From: Prochloraceae cyanobacterium
Lineage (GTDB): Bacteria; Cyanobacteriota; Cyanobacteriia; Cyanobacteriales; JASJDA01
Direction: 5' to 3'
Assembly: GCA_030065755.1 (NCBI GenBank)
Contig: JASJDA010000028.1
Span: 1 to 35,884, forward strand
Length of the DNA: 35,884 nucleotides
Shown here piece after piece: positions 25,353 through 33,190 of the stretch (the first letter of the stretch is position 1; each line of letters begins with the position of its first letter). The notes beneath the pieces are model-generated. The model did not search any database. It was not told where the DNA came from and saw nothing but the letters and a program-made list of their open reading frames with translations. Position numbers and translations under genes: made by a program.

Positions 25353-25613
25353 ATGAACAATTGTCCTTGTTGCGGCACAACATTACTCCGCCACATTAAT
25401 CACGATCGCCTATACTGGTTTTGTCCGCACTGTTGGCAAGAAATGCCCAATTTTGATTCATTGAAAATTATTAATTATCATCTAACTGTAAAAATAGAGA
25501 AATTGGCTTCTTTGCAACCAGTCTCCAAAAAAAGATTCACCACAAAAAAGCTTTCAGTAGCCAAAAAGCCTCCTCAGCATAGCTCCCCCTTGTACACCGA
25601 TTGTCCAGCTTAG
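25353..25613 (+). CDS. Small two-knuckle zinc-ribbon protein
   Basis: I choose ATG 25353 over an upstream in-frame TTG at 25335 because conserved cyanobacterial relatives start MNNCPCC. The 86-residue product has Cys pairs CPCC (residues 4-7) and CPHC (about 25-28), in NCPCCGTTLLRHINHDRLYW and FCPHCWQEMPN, which should bind one zinc. The remainder is basic and disordered. The function is unknown. Confidence 0.7.
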   Translation: MNNCPCCGTTLLRHINHDRLYWFCPHCWQEMPNFDSLKIINYHLTVKIEKLASLQPVSKKRFTTKKLSVAKKPPQHSSPLYTDCPA

Positions 25614-25914
25614 CGTAGGAAAAAAAAATATTTCCAGGAGAGGAGGGTAGTTTTTCTTTCCTGGCAAGAAACTTGGTGTTTGTCAATTTTTAGGTTGAGG
25701 ATAAAACACGAACAAAATACTTGTTAAACAAATGACCTCCCCTAACTAAAAAGAATTTTCTAGTATGATATTAAGTATAAAAAGGGGTTTCTATATAGGT
25801 ATAAATTCTTTCAATATTTTGTTTATCAATAATATCTTTAGATTAAATTTCAACACTTCAAAAATACCGATAAAAAGATAACTAGAAAATATTGTTTTTA
25901 TAAGGATTAAACTA
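25614..25914. other. Intergenic gap, no gene seen
   Basis: AT-rich, with CCAGGA (25635-25640) facing TCCTGG further on in a possible weak hairpin and a long A/T-rich leader before the DUF1816 start. A promoter for that gene is expected here but no convincing boxes can be singled out. Confidence 0.3.
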
Positions 25915-26151
25915 ATGGATGTACCTCTTTCTTCAGATTTAATCAAACAAAAAACTATAGACTGGTGGCTAGAAATAAATACCACTATTCCTGAGTGTAC
26001 TTACTATTTCGGGCCTTTTAATAATGCTAAGGAAGCTACATTATCTAAGTACGGATATATTGAAGACTTGCTTGGGGAACAAGCTAGGGGCATTACTGTC
26101 GAGGTCAAGCAATGTCAACCCGATCGAATAACGATTTTTGAGGAAAATTAG
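25915..26151 (+). CDS. DUF1816 protein
   Basis: A 78-residue soluble protein containing the DUF1816 signature WWLEINTTIPECTYYFGPFN followed by AKEATLSKYGYIEDLLGE and AxGITVEVKxC. DUF1816 is essentially confined to cyanobacteria, where small members resemble CpcD-like linker domains. The role is unknown. It stands alone, with its own upstream region. Confidence 0.85.
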   Translation: MDVPLSSDLIKQKTIDWWLEINTTIPECTYYFGPFNNAKEATLSKYGYIEDLLGEQARGITVEVKQCQPDRITIFEEN

Positions 26152-26229
26152 AGCTTTGACAATGACGGCTAGGATAGGGGGTGTCAGTCAAAAGTGAAGC
26201 ATTAAGGCATTCAATAAACTAATCGAATC

Positions 26230-26994
26230 TCAATCGATTTTGCAAAAAATAATCAATAAACCATCTCGAAATTCCTGGGGAAGATATTTAGATATGAAAG
26301 TACAAGTGCGTTCGATTTTAGTAATAAACGACCAATAATTGCTCATAATAATGTCTTCCACCTTAAACCCACTAGAGATCCCGTAATGAATGAGTTCGTC
26401 ACGAGTATATTCTCGAAAATGGCCCGCATTTACCCGATCTTCGCGAATTAGCTCGTATGGATTGGAACCAAGCAGCATTCGCACGCGCTTGCTCAAAGAA
26501 ACGGCATTGGGAGTCTGAACGAAAAAAAGACCTCCTGGTCTCAAAAACCTTTTCAGGCAAGCAAAAACCTGAAGCGGAGAGGTGTAGAGATGCTCAATTA
26601 CCTCTAGCATCGTCATAACATCATAGAGTTCTGAAGGTGGAGCAGGCCACTTATCTGGATCGATCGACTGATTGAGATTGTAATGATAGTGGTGCGGCTC
26701 TTTTCTTAATGGAAATCGTGAATCGCTATACCCAAAAGTATCAAATGTAGCATTCTCTAGTAAATCTTCAAACAGCATTGTCTGATAACCAGGCCCTACA
26801 TCCAAGAATCGGGATAAGGATTGGCCTTCTTTCTCTTCTTTTAGTCGCCAACCGTACAGCAATCTACCGACCATTAAGAAACGCTCCCTGTGATAATCCC
26901 AATAGGCCGAACAGTCTTGGGGCAACAATTGTGAGTGGGTTTGAAGACGGCGGTCTGCCTGTTGGATTTTCTCTTCGAGAAGAAGATTGCTCAT
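26230..26994 (-). CDS. Class I SAM-dependent methyltransferase
   Basis: A 254-residue protein with the Rossmann-type motif I FLDVGPGYQTMLFEDLL (about residues 64-80), an acidic end of strand 2 near DTFGYSDSRF, motif post-II YDVMTMLEVIEHLYTSPLQV and FLRPGGLFFVQTPNAVSLSK. This layout matches small-molecule or sugar/lipid O-methyltransferases related to UbiG. The substrate cannot be inferred from the neighbours. The stop is at 26230; the gene converges with the DUF1816 gene. Confidence 0.85.
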   Translation of the reverse strand: MSNLLLEEKIQQADRRLQTHSQLLPQDCSAYWDYHRERFLMVGRLLYGWRLKEEKEGQSLSRFLDVGPGYQTMLFEDLLENATFDTFGYSDSRFPLRKEPHHYHYNLNQSIDPDKWPAPPSELYDVMTMLEVIEHLYTSPLQVFACLKRFLRPGGLFFVQTPNAVSLSKRVRMLLGSNPYELIREDRVNAGHFREYTRDELIHYGISSGFKVEDIIMSNYWSFITKIERTCTFISKYLPQEFRDGLLIIFCKID

Positions 26995-27006
26995 AAATTC
27001 AAGACT

Positions 27007-27048
27007 AAGTTTGGTAGATTAGAATCCAAGTTTGGTAGATTAGAATCC
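27007..27048. repeat. Two perfect 21-bp tandem repeats
   Basis: The unit AAGTTTGGTAGATTAGAATCC is present twice without any gap, just upstream of the methyltransferase start (minus strand). It could be a tandem regulator site or replication slippage. Confidence 0.8.
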
Positions 27049-27211
27049 AATTTTAGTTAATCAAAGAATTGGTCACTAGCGTGCAAATTTTTGAAAATCT
27101 TATATTTTTAATTAACGAAAACACTACTAAAACTATGACATCCTCTCCGTACTTCAAAAGGAAGAGGAAGTAAAATAATAGATAGAAATGATTGTTAAAA
27201 AGAGGTAATCT

Positions 27212-28657
27212 TTGCCTGAGTTGCCTGTTGAGGAAAGTTGGAATCCAGAAGAACTAGATCGAGCTATTCTCGCCTTTGAAAAAATTCAAGAAGAACTGAA
27301 TTATAAACAAGCGCAAGAGTCTCTGCGAGCTTCGATCGATCGGATTGACCTCACGAAAGAAGAACAAGCTGGTTTAGAGTCCCAAATCGATCGCTTAACT
27401 GCCATGCTGGATAAGTTAGAAAACTCTGTAGTTGAGATTGCAGTTTTTGGTATGGTAGGAAGGGGCAAATCTTCCGTTCTCAATGCTCTCATCGGAAAAG
27501 AAGTATTTCAAGTAGGTCCCCTGCACGGCGTGACCCGCACAGTAGAAAATGTTAACTGGCAATTAAGCTACGAAAGTATCCCTGGGAGCGATCGCGACTT
27601 GAAGCGAATCACTATATCGGGGTCGGGTAATTATCAAATACAGTTAATCGATACTCCTGGTATTGACGAAGTAGACGGAGAAACCCGCGAAGCATTAGCC
27701 CGTCAAGTCGCTCAACAGGTAGACCTAATTTTATTTATTATTGCTGGAGACTTGACAAAAGTAGAATATAATGCATTATCTCAGTTGCGGGAAGTGGGAA
27801 AGCCGATGTTACTGGCATTCAACAAAATTGACCAATATCCCGAAGCAGATAGATTAGCAATTTATCACAAAATTAGAGACGAGCGGGTGCGATCGTTACT
27901 CTCCCCAGATGAAATAGTAACGATCGCGGCTTCCCCTTTAGTAGTGCAAGCAGTCAAGCGAGCCGATGGCAGTCTGAAAATGGTACGTCGTCGAGGAAAA
28001 CCCCAGATAGAATCACTAAAGCAGAAAATTCTCGAAATTTTACATCGAGAGGGCAAGTCTCTAGTTGCGATCAACACCATGCTTTATGCTGATGAAGTCA
28101 ATCAACAATTGGTACAGCGAAAAATGGAGATTCGAGGGAGTGCTGCCGATCGATTGATTTGGAAAGGTGTAACCCTCAAAGCAGTGGCGATCGCTCTCAA
28201 TCCAGTTACTTTTATCGATTTGTTTACTGGAGCAGCGATCGACGTTGCCACCATTTTAGCTTTATCTCGCCTCTACGGTATTCCCATGACCCAAAAATCA
28301 GCGCTCGATTTGCTGCAAAAAATTGGAGTAAGCATGGGGGGAATTAGTGCCAGCCAAATTTTAGCTTATCTGGGTCTAGGTTCTCTCAAAAGCCTTTTAG
28401 GTATTGCTGTACCTATCACTGGAGGAGGCTCCTTAGCACCTTATTTATCAGTTGCTATTACTCAAGCTGCGGTAGCTGGGGTGTTTTCCTACGCGATCGG
28501 ACAAGTAACTAAAACTTATTTAGCAAATGGCGCATCCTGGGGCCCAGAAGGACCAAAAACAGTCGTCAAAAATATTCTAGATTCTTTAGATGAAGCTTCG
28601 ATTCTCAGTCGGATTAAATCGGAATTGAGCGCCAAACTAACTCAAAAAAATAGTTAG
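27212..28657 (+). CDS. Membrane-associated GTPase (DUF697-type)
   Basis: A 481-residue protein. The GTPase domain has G1 GMVGRGKSSVLNALIGKE (about residues 82-99), G3 LIDTPGIDEVDGETREALA and G4 AFNKIDQYPE. The C-terminal third is hydrophobic (FIDLFTGAAIDVATILALSR, YLGLGSLKSLLGIAVPITGG), the layout of cyanobacterial YcjF/DUF697-like GTPases that sit on membranes. It begins at a TTG with AAAGAGGT about 9 bp upstream; a second TTG at 27221 is possible. Role unknown, perhaps membrane stress or remodelling. Confidence 0.85.
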   Translation: MPELPVEESWNPEELDRAILAFEKIQEELNYKQAQESLRASIDRIDLTKEEQAGLESQIDRLTAMLDKLENSVVEIAVFGMVGRGKSSVLNALIGKEVFQVGPLHGVTRTVENVNWQLSYESIPGSDRDLKRITISGSGNYQIQLIDTPGIDEVDGETREALARQVAQQVDLILFIIAGDLTKVEYNALSQLREVGKPMLLAFNKIDQYPEADRLAIYHKIRDERVRSLLSPDEIVTIAASPLVVQAVKRADGSLKMVRRRGKPQIESLKQKILEILHREGKSLVAINTMLYADEVNQQLVQRKMEIRGSAADRLIWKGVTLKAVAIALNPVTFIDLFTGAAIDVATILALSRLYGIPMTQKSALDLLQKIGVSMGGISASQILAYLGLGSLKSLLGIAVPITGGGSLAPYLSVAITQAAVAGVFSYAIGQVTKTYLANGASWGPEGPKTVVKNILDSLDEASILSRIKSELSAKLTQKNS

Positions 28658-28690
28658 TAGTTACAGGTAATTTCTGCTAACTACTAACTA
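28651..28690. terminator. Perfect 13-bp inverted repeat between convergent genes
   Basis: TAGTTAGTAGTTA (28651-28663) and TAACTACTAACTA (28678-28690), with a 14-nt loop. It overlaps the stop of the GTPase gene and sits 29 bp from the convergent repeat-protein gene. It lacks a T run, so a bidirectional terminator is likely but not proven. Confidence 0.5.
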
Positions 28691-28718
28691 CGTCAGGAAG
28701 TTATATGGAACAAATATC

Positions 28719-30140
28719 CTAGTATCTAGGAATCAGACTCAATGTAGAAGGTTCTACCGTGTAAGATCCAGGAGGAAAATCATTTGTGGGGAAAGCACAA
28801 ATCACGCTGCTGTTCGGTCCGTAAATTTTCACTACGTCTCCTCCACAACTTGTCTGCTGCAATCCATAACCATCTAATAATAAATAACCTGGACTGCCTT
28901 CTTGGACTAGTACGTAGTTATCATTGCTATTAGGAACTCCCTCAATGAGGTTATTATTAGGAACTACTCGATTGAGTAATCTGCCGATCACGAATCCCAA
29001 TGCGAGAGGTCCCCAGAAGCCTCCTCCCCAAAAATTGTTGTTGGACTTCCATCGTCTTCCATCATTCCAATCCCAATCATTACCTCTGTAGTATCTGTTT
29101 ATGACAACTGGACGATCGTCATAATAGCGATCGCCATAGTAGCGATCGTCATAGTAGCGATCTCGATCGTATCTGTAGCGATCGTCATAGTAGCGATCGT
29201 CATAGTAGCGATCTCGATGTCTTATATTTGCGCGACGAATCCGGTCTTGCTCCAGCCTTCTATTTTCCCTACGAAGGCGCTCTATTTCATTTGCTCTTCG
29301 TAGATCCCGATTGTGCTGTATAGCCCTCCTTCTTTCTAGCTCTCGATTGCGTTGCTGTACCCTTCTGTTTCTTTCTAGCTGTCGATTGCGTTCCTGAACC
29401 CTTCTGTTTCTTTCTAGCTGTCGATTGCGTTGCTGAACTCTTCTGTTTCTTTCTAACTGTTGATTGCGTTGCTGAACTCTTATGGTTCTTTCTAGCTCAC
29501 GATTGCGCTGCTGAACCCTTCTTCTTTGTTGTTGTTGTTGCTGCTGAACCCTTCTTCTTTGCTGTTGTTGCTGCTGAACCCTTCTTCTTTGCTGTTGTTG
29601 CTGCTGAACCCTTCTTCTTTGTTGTTGTTGCTGCTGAACCCTTCTTCTTTGTTGTTGTTGCTGCTGAACCCTTCTTCTTTGTTGTTGTTGCTGCTGAACC
29701 CTTCTTCTTTGCTGTTGTTGTTGCTGCTGAACCCTTCTTCTTTGCTGTTGTTGCTGCTGAACCCTTCTTCTTTGTTGTTGTTGCTGCTGCTGAACCCTTC
29801 TTCTTTGTTGTTGCTGCTGCTGAACCCTTCTTCTTTGTTGTTGTTGCTGCTGAACCCTTCTTCTTTGTTGTTGTTGCTGCTGAACCCTTCTTCTTTGTTG
29901 TTGTTGCTGCTGAACCCTTCTTCTTTGTTGCTGTTGCTGATTCTGGCGCTGTCTTCTACTGCCGTCATCATCATCATCATCATCGCCGCTGCGCCGCCTT
30001 TGAGTTATGAGTTGTTCGGCTTTTTCTGTTGCTACTTCCCCCTGACTTAAAGATTTTATGTTTGTTTCTAGAGCAACTGTGGGAGCGCTCGGACTTAAAA
30101 TTAAAACTGTTGATAATAAAGTTGAGAATAGCTTACGCAC
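28719..30140 (-). CDS. Exported Gln/Arg-rich repeat protein
   Basis: A 473-residue protein. Residues 1-24 are a signal peptide (MRKLFSTLLSTVLILSPSAP, then TVALE). An Asp run (DDDDDDD) precedes a region of about 14 repeats of RRRV followed by six or seven Gln (residues about 75-215). Then come RNRELERNRRVQQ repeats, then Tyr/Asp-rich repeats (DDRYYDDRYRYDRDRYYDDR), and a folded C-terminal part from about 370 with FWGPLALGFVIGRLLNRVVP and a two-Cys end (TSCGGDVV, ICAFPTND). The C-terminal part resembles small cyanobacterial exported proteins; the repeats look newly expanded. Function unknown, perhaps cell-surface or polymer-binding. Confidence 0.85.
   Translation of the reverse strand: MRKLFSTLLSTVLILSPSAPTVALETNIKSLSQGEVATEKAEQLITQRRRSGDDDDDDDGSRRQRQNQQQQQRRRVQQQQQQRRRVQQQQQQRRRVQQQQQQRRRVQQQQQQRRRVQQQQQQQRRRVQQQQQQRRRVQQQQQQQRRRVQQQQQQRRRVQQQQQQRRRVQQQQQQRRRVQQQQQQRRRVQQQQQQRRRVQQQQQQQRRRVQQRNRELERTIRVQQRNQQLERNRRVQQRNRQLERNRRVQERNRQLERNRRVQQRNRELERRRAIQHNRDLRRANEIERLRRENRRLEQDRIRRANIRHRDRYYDDRYYDDRYRYDRDRYYDDRYYGDRYYDDRPVVINRYYRGNDWDWNDGRRWKSNNNFWGGGFWGPLALGFVIGRLLNRVVPNNNLIEGVPNSNDNYVLVQEGSPGYLLLDGYGLQQTSCGGDVVKIYGPNSSVICAFPTNDFPPGSYTVEPSTLSLIPRY
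29508..29940. repeat. Coding tandem repeat, 30-33 bp unit, about 14 copies
   Basis: On the plus strand the unit is AACCCTTCTTCTTTG followed by a (TTG/CTG)n run. It varies by one codon (six or seven Gln), the mark of slippage. The sequence is open in further frames on both strands (poly-Leu-NPSS on plus, NNKEEGFSS on minus). These are side effects of the codon bias, not genes. Confidence 0.9.
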
Positions 30141-30683
30141 GATCTTTTCCTCATCGAGTTGATTGGTCTTAAATCAACTACACGTTTCTATTAATATTTT
30201 TCTGGTGCAGTGATATTGATTTTCCACTTGGTTAAGTTTTCTAACGTTAATAGTTTTTTTAGATAGAGCTACTAGCGCTCCTTGTCTTTAAACTCATAAC
30301 TTCACACTATTCAAAAATGACTGAGCTACCCACACTTATGTTCCCCGCTCGTTTTTTTGCCTTTAACTCGGCAATTTTGAGGTTAGGATAGTTGTAGTGA
30401 AAGGAAATTCAAGTTATTCACTGCTCTAAGATTATATAGCTGATGTGTCTTTCTCGTGCCGATCGACATTATGTTGTATTTTTCTTCCTTAATTTTAAAC
30501 TGATATTTTAGTACTGGGAACTAAAAGACGGGGCAAGAAATAAAACATGACAATTTTAGAGACATTTCAGAGAACATCTCTACTCTAACTAGGAAGCTCG
30601 CTAAGATTTTTTCTTCGATCGAATCTTTGAATAATCAAGGTAAATTTTTCTGTTCGATCGAGAGTTAATTAAGTGACTTCCAA
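30141..30683. other. 540-bp intergenic region, no gene recognised
   Basis: AT-rich DNA upstream of the repeat-protein gene. It holds TTCGATCGAA (30615-30624) and TTCGATCGAG (30653-30662), two near-palindromic CGATCG sites 38 bp apart. No ORF, RNA gene or riboswitch is seen. Promoter of the repeat gene is presumed in the first 150 bp. Confidence 0.3.
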
Positions 30684-30743
30684 GTGTTTAAAATATTTAT
30701 TTATTTAACTAGTCTCAAAGCTTTAATACATCAAATAGATGAA

Positions 30744-30914
30744 ATGAGGTATTGCTATTGCCTGCTTTCTTCTGGGAAGAACCGTGAATATTTTATTATT
30801 AAATTTCCCCAAAGTGCGATGAGCTTATTCTCGAGCTTAGCTACTGTCTTAAAAATAAGAAATATATTGAATATTCCTATTATTGAAGAAAGGAATTCAA
30901 GAAAATGTAAATGA
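30744..30914 (+). CDS. Possible small protein (56 aa), uncertain
   Basis: ATG at 30744 gives MRYCYCLLSSGKNREYFIIK and FPQSAMSLFSSLATVLKIRN, a plausible two-strand plus helix fold. A GTG further up (30684) would add 20 poorly conserved-looking residues. No ribosome site or family is recognised, so it may be chance. Convergent with the globin gene at 30929. Confidence 0.25.
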   Translation: MRYCYCLLSSGKNREYFIIKFPQSAMSLFSSLATVLKIRNILNIPIIEERNSRKCK

Positions 30915-30928
30915 ATGATTTAGTTTGC

Positions 30929-31444
30929 TTAACTTTCTCTTTTATAGTTATTTTTATACAAAAGCTTGATTAAAGATTGCTGATTTTGCTGAGAAGGCGC
31001 ACTTTTTCTCTCTATTAGATATCCATTAGCTTTTTTGGCTTCATTATATCCTTCTAGCATCAGTGTAGTAATTGCTTCGTAAACCTCACTCCAAGCTTGT
31101 TCCATTTCCCTATCCCAGTCCGATCCCAAATATTGTTTAAATGTGAGTAAAAGAACTTCACCAAATAAAAGATAGTATTCTGACAAAGCACCGTACCTTA
31201 CATGACGAGCGCCTAGTCGTTTTAAAGTTGAGGCTAACATCTGAGGTCTTTGCCAATTTCTGATTACTAATATCAAGATTCCAGCTAACATTTTCTTTTG
31301 TTCTGCCATATCACTATGCTTGAACAAATTCTGGAATTCTGGATGAGCTTTCAAAAGATTATCATAGAAACTAGAAGCAAATCGATCTATCGATCCTCTA
31401 ATGCCATCGAGTTTTTTGTCAAGTTGTTGAAATTTATAGGACAT
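30929..31444 (-). CDS. Globin, single-domain
   Basis: A 171-residue globin. It has a helical start with FASSFYDNLLKAHPEFQNLF, where the CD1 Phe is in QNLF, and the proximal His in LKRLGARHVRYGALSEYY. The E helix (DMAEQKKMLAGILILVIRNW) places Gln near the distal site. This is a flavohaemoglobin-like, non-truncated globin common in cyanobacteria, likely binding oxygen or nitric oxide. A lysine-rich C-terminal tail follows. It lies back to back with a second globin, from a 364-bp gap. Confidence 0.85.
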   Translation of the reverse strand: MSYKFQQLDKKLDGIRGSIDRFASSFYDNLLKAHPEFQNLFKHSDMAEQKKMLAGILILVIRNWQRPQMLASTLKRLGARHVRYGALSEYYLLFGEVLLLTFKQYLGSDWDREMEQAWSEVYEAITTLMLEGYNEAKKANGYLIERKSAPSQQNQQSLIKLLYKNNYKRES

Positions 31445-31808
31445 TTATTGAGATCCCTCCTCCCAAGAAGACAACTTATATGAGCCCGCAAGTAAATAAA
31501 GCTATTCTATAGGATTTAATAATGGACCCTATTAGCTCTAGTTGTTTAGAATTAATGGGGCTCTTCTCCCTTCTGACTGTCTGGTTTTTCCTCGATTTCT
31601 CTCGTCGAAAATTTACAATATCTTTATCTGAGCTTGTTGTTAAAAAAAACTAAAAAAATCAGACTAAATATTAATTTTCTTTGAATTTTAATTTTATAAA
31701 TATAAAAAATAAATTGTATTTTTAGTTACTGAAAATCTAGCGATTTTAAAATCAAATAGAATCATAGTGTTTAACTGGTAATTAGCGACATTTCTACTGG
31801 AAATAAAA
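31445..31808. promoter_or_regulatory. Divergent intergenic region between the two globins
   Basis: The 364-bp AT-rich gap must hold promoters for both globin genes. No gene or clear palindrome is seen; long A/T tracts fill 31630-31730. Confidence 0.35.
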
Positions 31809-32459
31809 ATGAAAATAGATGTCTTGCAAACAAGTTTCGATCGCGTCAGAGTAAATTCAAGCAATTTTGCCGCTTTATTCTATGAGAATCTGTTTTTAGA
31901 TTATCCAGAAGTAAAGTCTTTATTTACCAACACCGATATAAAGAAGCAAGAAGAAAAATTAATAACTGCCCTAGTGATGATAATTGACAATTTGTGCAAT
32001 TTTCCTTATCTAGAAAATCTTCTCAAAAATCTAGGAGAAAGGCACGTCAAATATGGGGTCGGTGTAACGCACTATGAAATGTTAGGAAAAACTTTGCTCA
32101 AAACTCTAGAATACTATTTAGGACAAGATTGGACTCTAGAAGTAAAATATGCTTGGCAAGACGCTTATCATAAAATTACCAAGTTAATGTTACAAGGAGC
32201 TAGAGAGCAAAATCCTTGGGAGAATAACTTTTTTCCTTATCTTCCATCTTTGTTTGAAAAGCTAAGAGCTGAAGCCATTGCACAAAAAGCTTTGCGAGAA
32301 GGTGATTCTGTCACTCTAGTAAAAGAGAAACTAATGGCAGATTATTATTTTCAGAATGTAACGGAGAAAATTGGCAAAGAAAAAACTCTGAAACTAATAT
32401 CACATTTAATCGACGAAGCAATGGAAAGAGAAGATCACTACAATAGTGTCAAGTCTTAG
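31809..32459 (+). CDS. Globin with a C-terminal extension
   Basis: A 216-residue protein. Residues 1-135 are a globin closely related to the divergent one: FAALFYENLFLDYPEVKSLF, KKQEEKLITALVMIIDNLCN and LKNLGERHVKYGVGVTHYEM with the proximal His. The last 75 residues (FEKLRAEAIAQKALREGDSV, KEKLMADYYFQNVTEKIGKE) are helical and not part of the globin fold; I do not recognise them. The fusion suggests a sensor or partner-binding role rather than simple oxygen storage. Confidence 0.85.
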   Translation: MKIDVLQTSFDRVRVNSSNFAALFYENLFLDYPEVKSLFTNTDIKKQEEKLITALVMIIDNLCNFPYLENLLKNLGERHVKYGVGVTHYEMLGKTLLKTLEYYLGQDWTLEVKYAWQDAYHKITKLMLQGAREQNPWENNFFPYLPSLFEKLRAEAIAQKALREGDSVTLVKEKLMADYYFQNVTEKIGKEKTLKLISHLIDEAMEREDHYNSVKS

Positions 32460-32463
32460 AAGG

Positions 32464-32487
32464 GAATAGGGAATAGGGAATAGGGAA
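32464..32487. repeat. Second GGGAATA heptamer tract
   Basis: Three GGGAATA units and a partial one directly follow the globin stop. The same heptamer occurs at 544-576. A GGAGG/CCTCC hairpin lies just downstream near 32504-32520 between the convergent genes. Confidence 0.8.
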
Positions 32488-32576
32488 CAGTGAATTGTTT
32501 AGAGGAGGATTTAGACCTCCCCAAACCCATTCCGTCTTAAAAAACGAGGCTTCAAACCAAGGCATAAGGGAAACTG

Positions 32577-33173
32577 TTACCTGTTGCCCTCAATATTAGA
32601 TGGTTGAGTATTTTCCTCTTTCTGTTTCCACTCTTCAATTTCTCGCTCTATGGCATATTGGAAATTTTTAGATACTAAAATAACTTCTAACTTTTGTTTA
32701 TTATTAGTTTGCGGCTCAGTTAAAGCGTAAATGAATTTATCTTGAAAGTCTGGTTTACCCAAAATCAATTGGTGTTTTTTACCATTTTCGAGCAGAATTG
32801 TTATTGTTGCTAAAGGTTTATCTAAGCCATATTGGGAGACTCGATCGGAGGAAACAGTAAAAGAGCGATCGCTTTGTTCTTTGGCGAGTAAATTCAACAA
32901 AAAAGATATTACTCCATCATTAACAGAAACCTCCTCTGGTTGCTTCATTAGCCATGGTTTTCGATCGTCTTGAGTGCGCTCGAATTTCAGGGTTTGTTCT
33001 GCTCTTTCAATTGTCAACTCCTTAATTTCTTTTTCTGGAAAAGTAAAAATTTGCTTTTGTTTCGCCTCGATCGCCTCTCGCTGAGGTTTCCCTTGAATTT
33101 CGTAAACATAAACAAAACCACCCAAAAATAAAGCCAAACCTAGTAAAAACCAAGTTGTTCGCTGCAATTTCAT
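32577..33173 (-). CDS. DUF4340 protein of the Gld-type ABC operon
   Basis: A 198-residue protein with one N-terminal membrane anchor (TTWFLLGLALFLGGFVYVYE) and a DUF4340 domain: FTFPEKEIKELTIERAEQTL, SVNDGVISFLLNLLA and VSQYGLDKPLATITILLENG. DUF4340 proteins are usually third in operons with GldF- and GldG-like genes, as here (17 bp after the GldG-like stop). It is likely the exported partner of the transporter. Its exact role is unknown. Confidence 0.85.
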   Translation of the reverse strand: MKLQRTTWFLLGLALFLGGFVYVYEIQGKPQREAIEAKQKQIFTFPEKEIKELTIERAEQTLKFERTQDDRKPWLMKQPEEVSVNDGVISFLLNLLAKEQSDRSFTVSSDRVSQYGLDKPLATITILLENGKKHQLILGKPDFQDKFIYALTEPQTNNKQKLEVILVSKNFQYAIEREIEEWKQKEENTQPSNIEGNR

Positions 33174-33190
33174 AAATTTTTTTCCTTATA

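Noticed and set aside
29508-29940. CRISPR-like array
   Set aside because: The repeats are contiguous coding units without spacers. No CRISPR array is seen in the window.
29492-30050. Plus-strand poly-Leu and minus-strand NNKEEGFSS open frames in the repeat region
   Set aside because: They arise only because the 30-33 bp unit has no stop in several frames; no start context or independent conservation.
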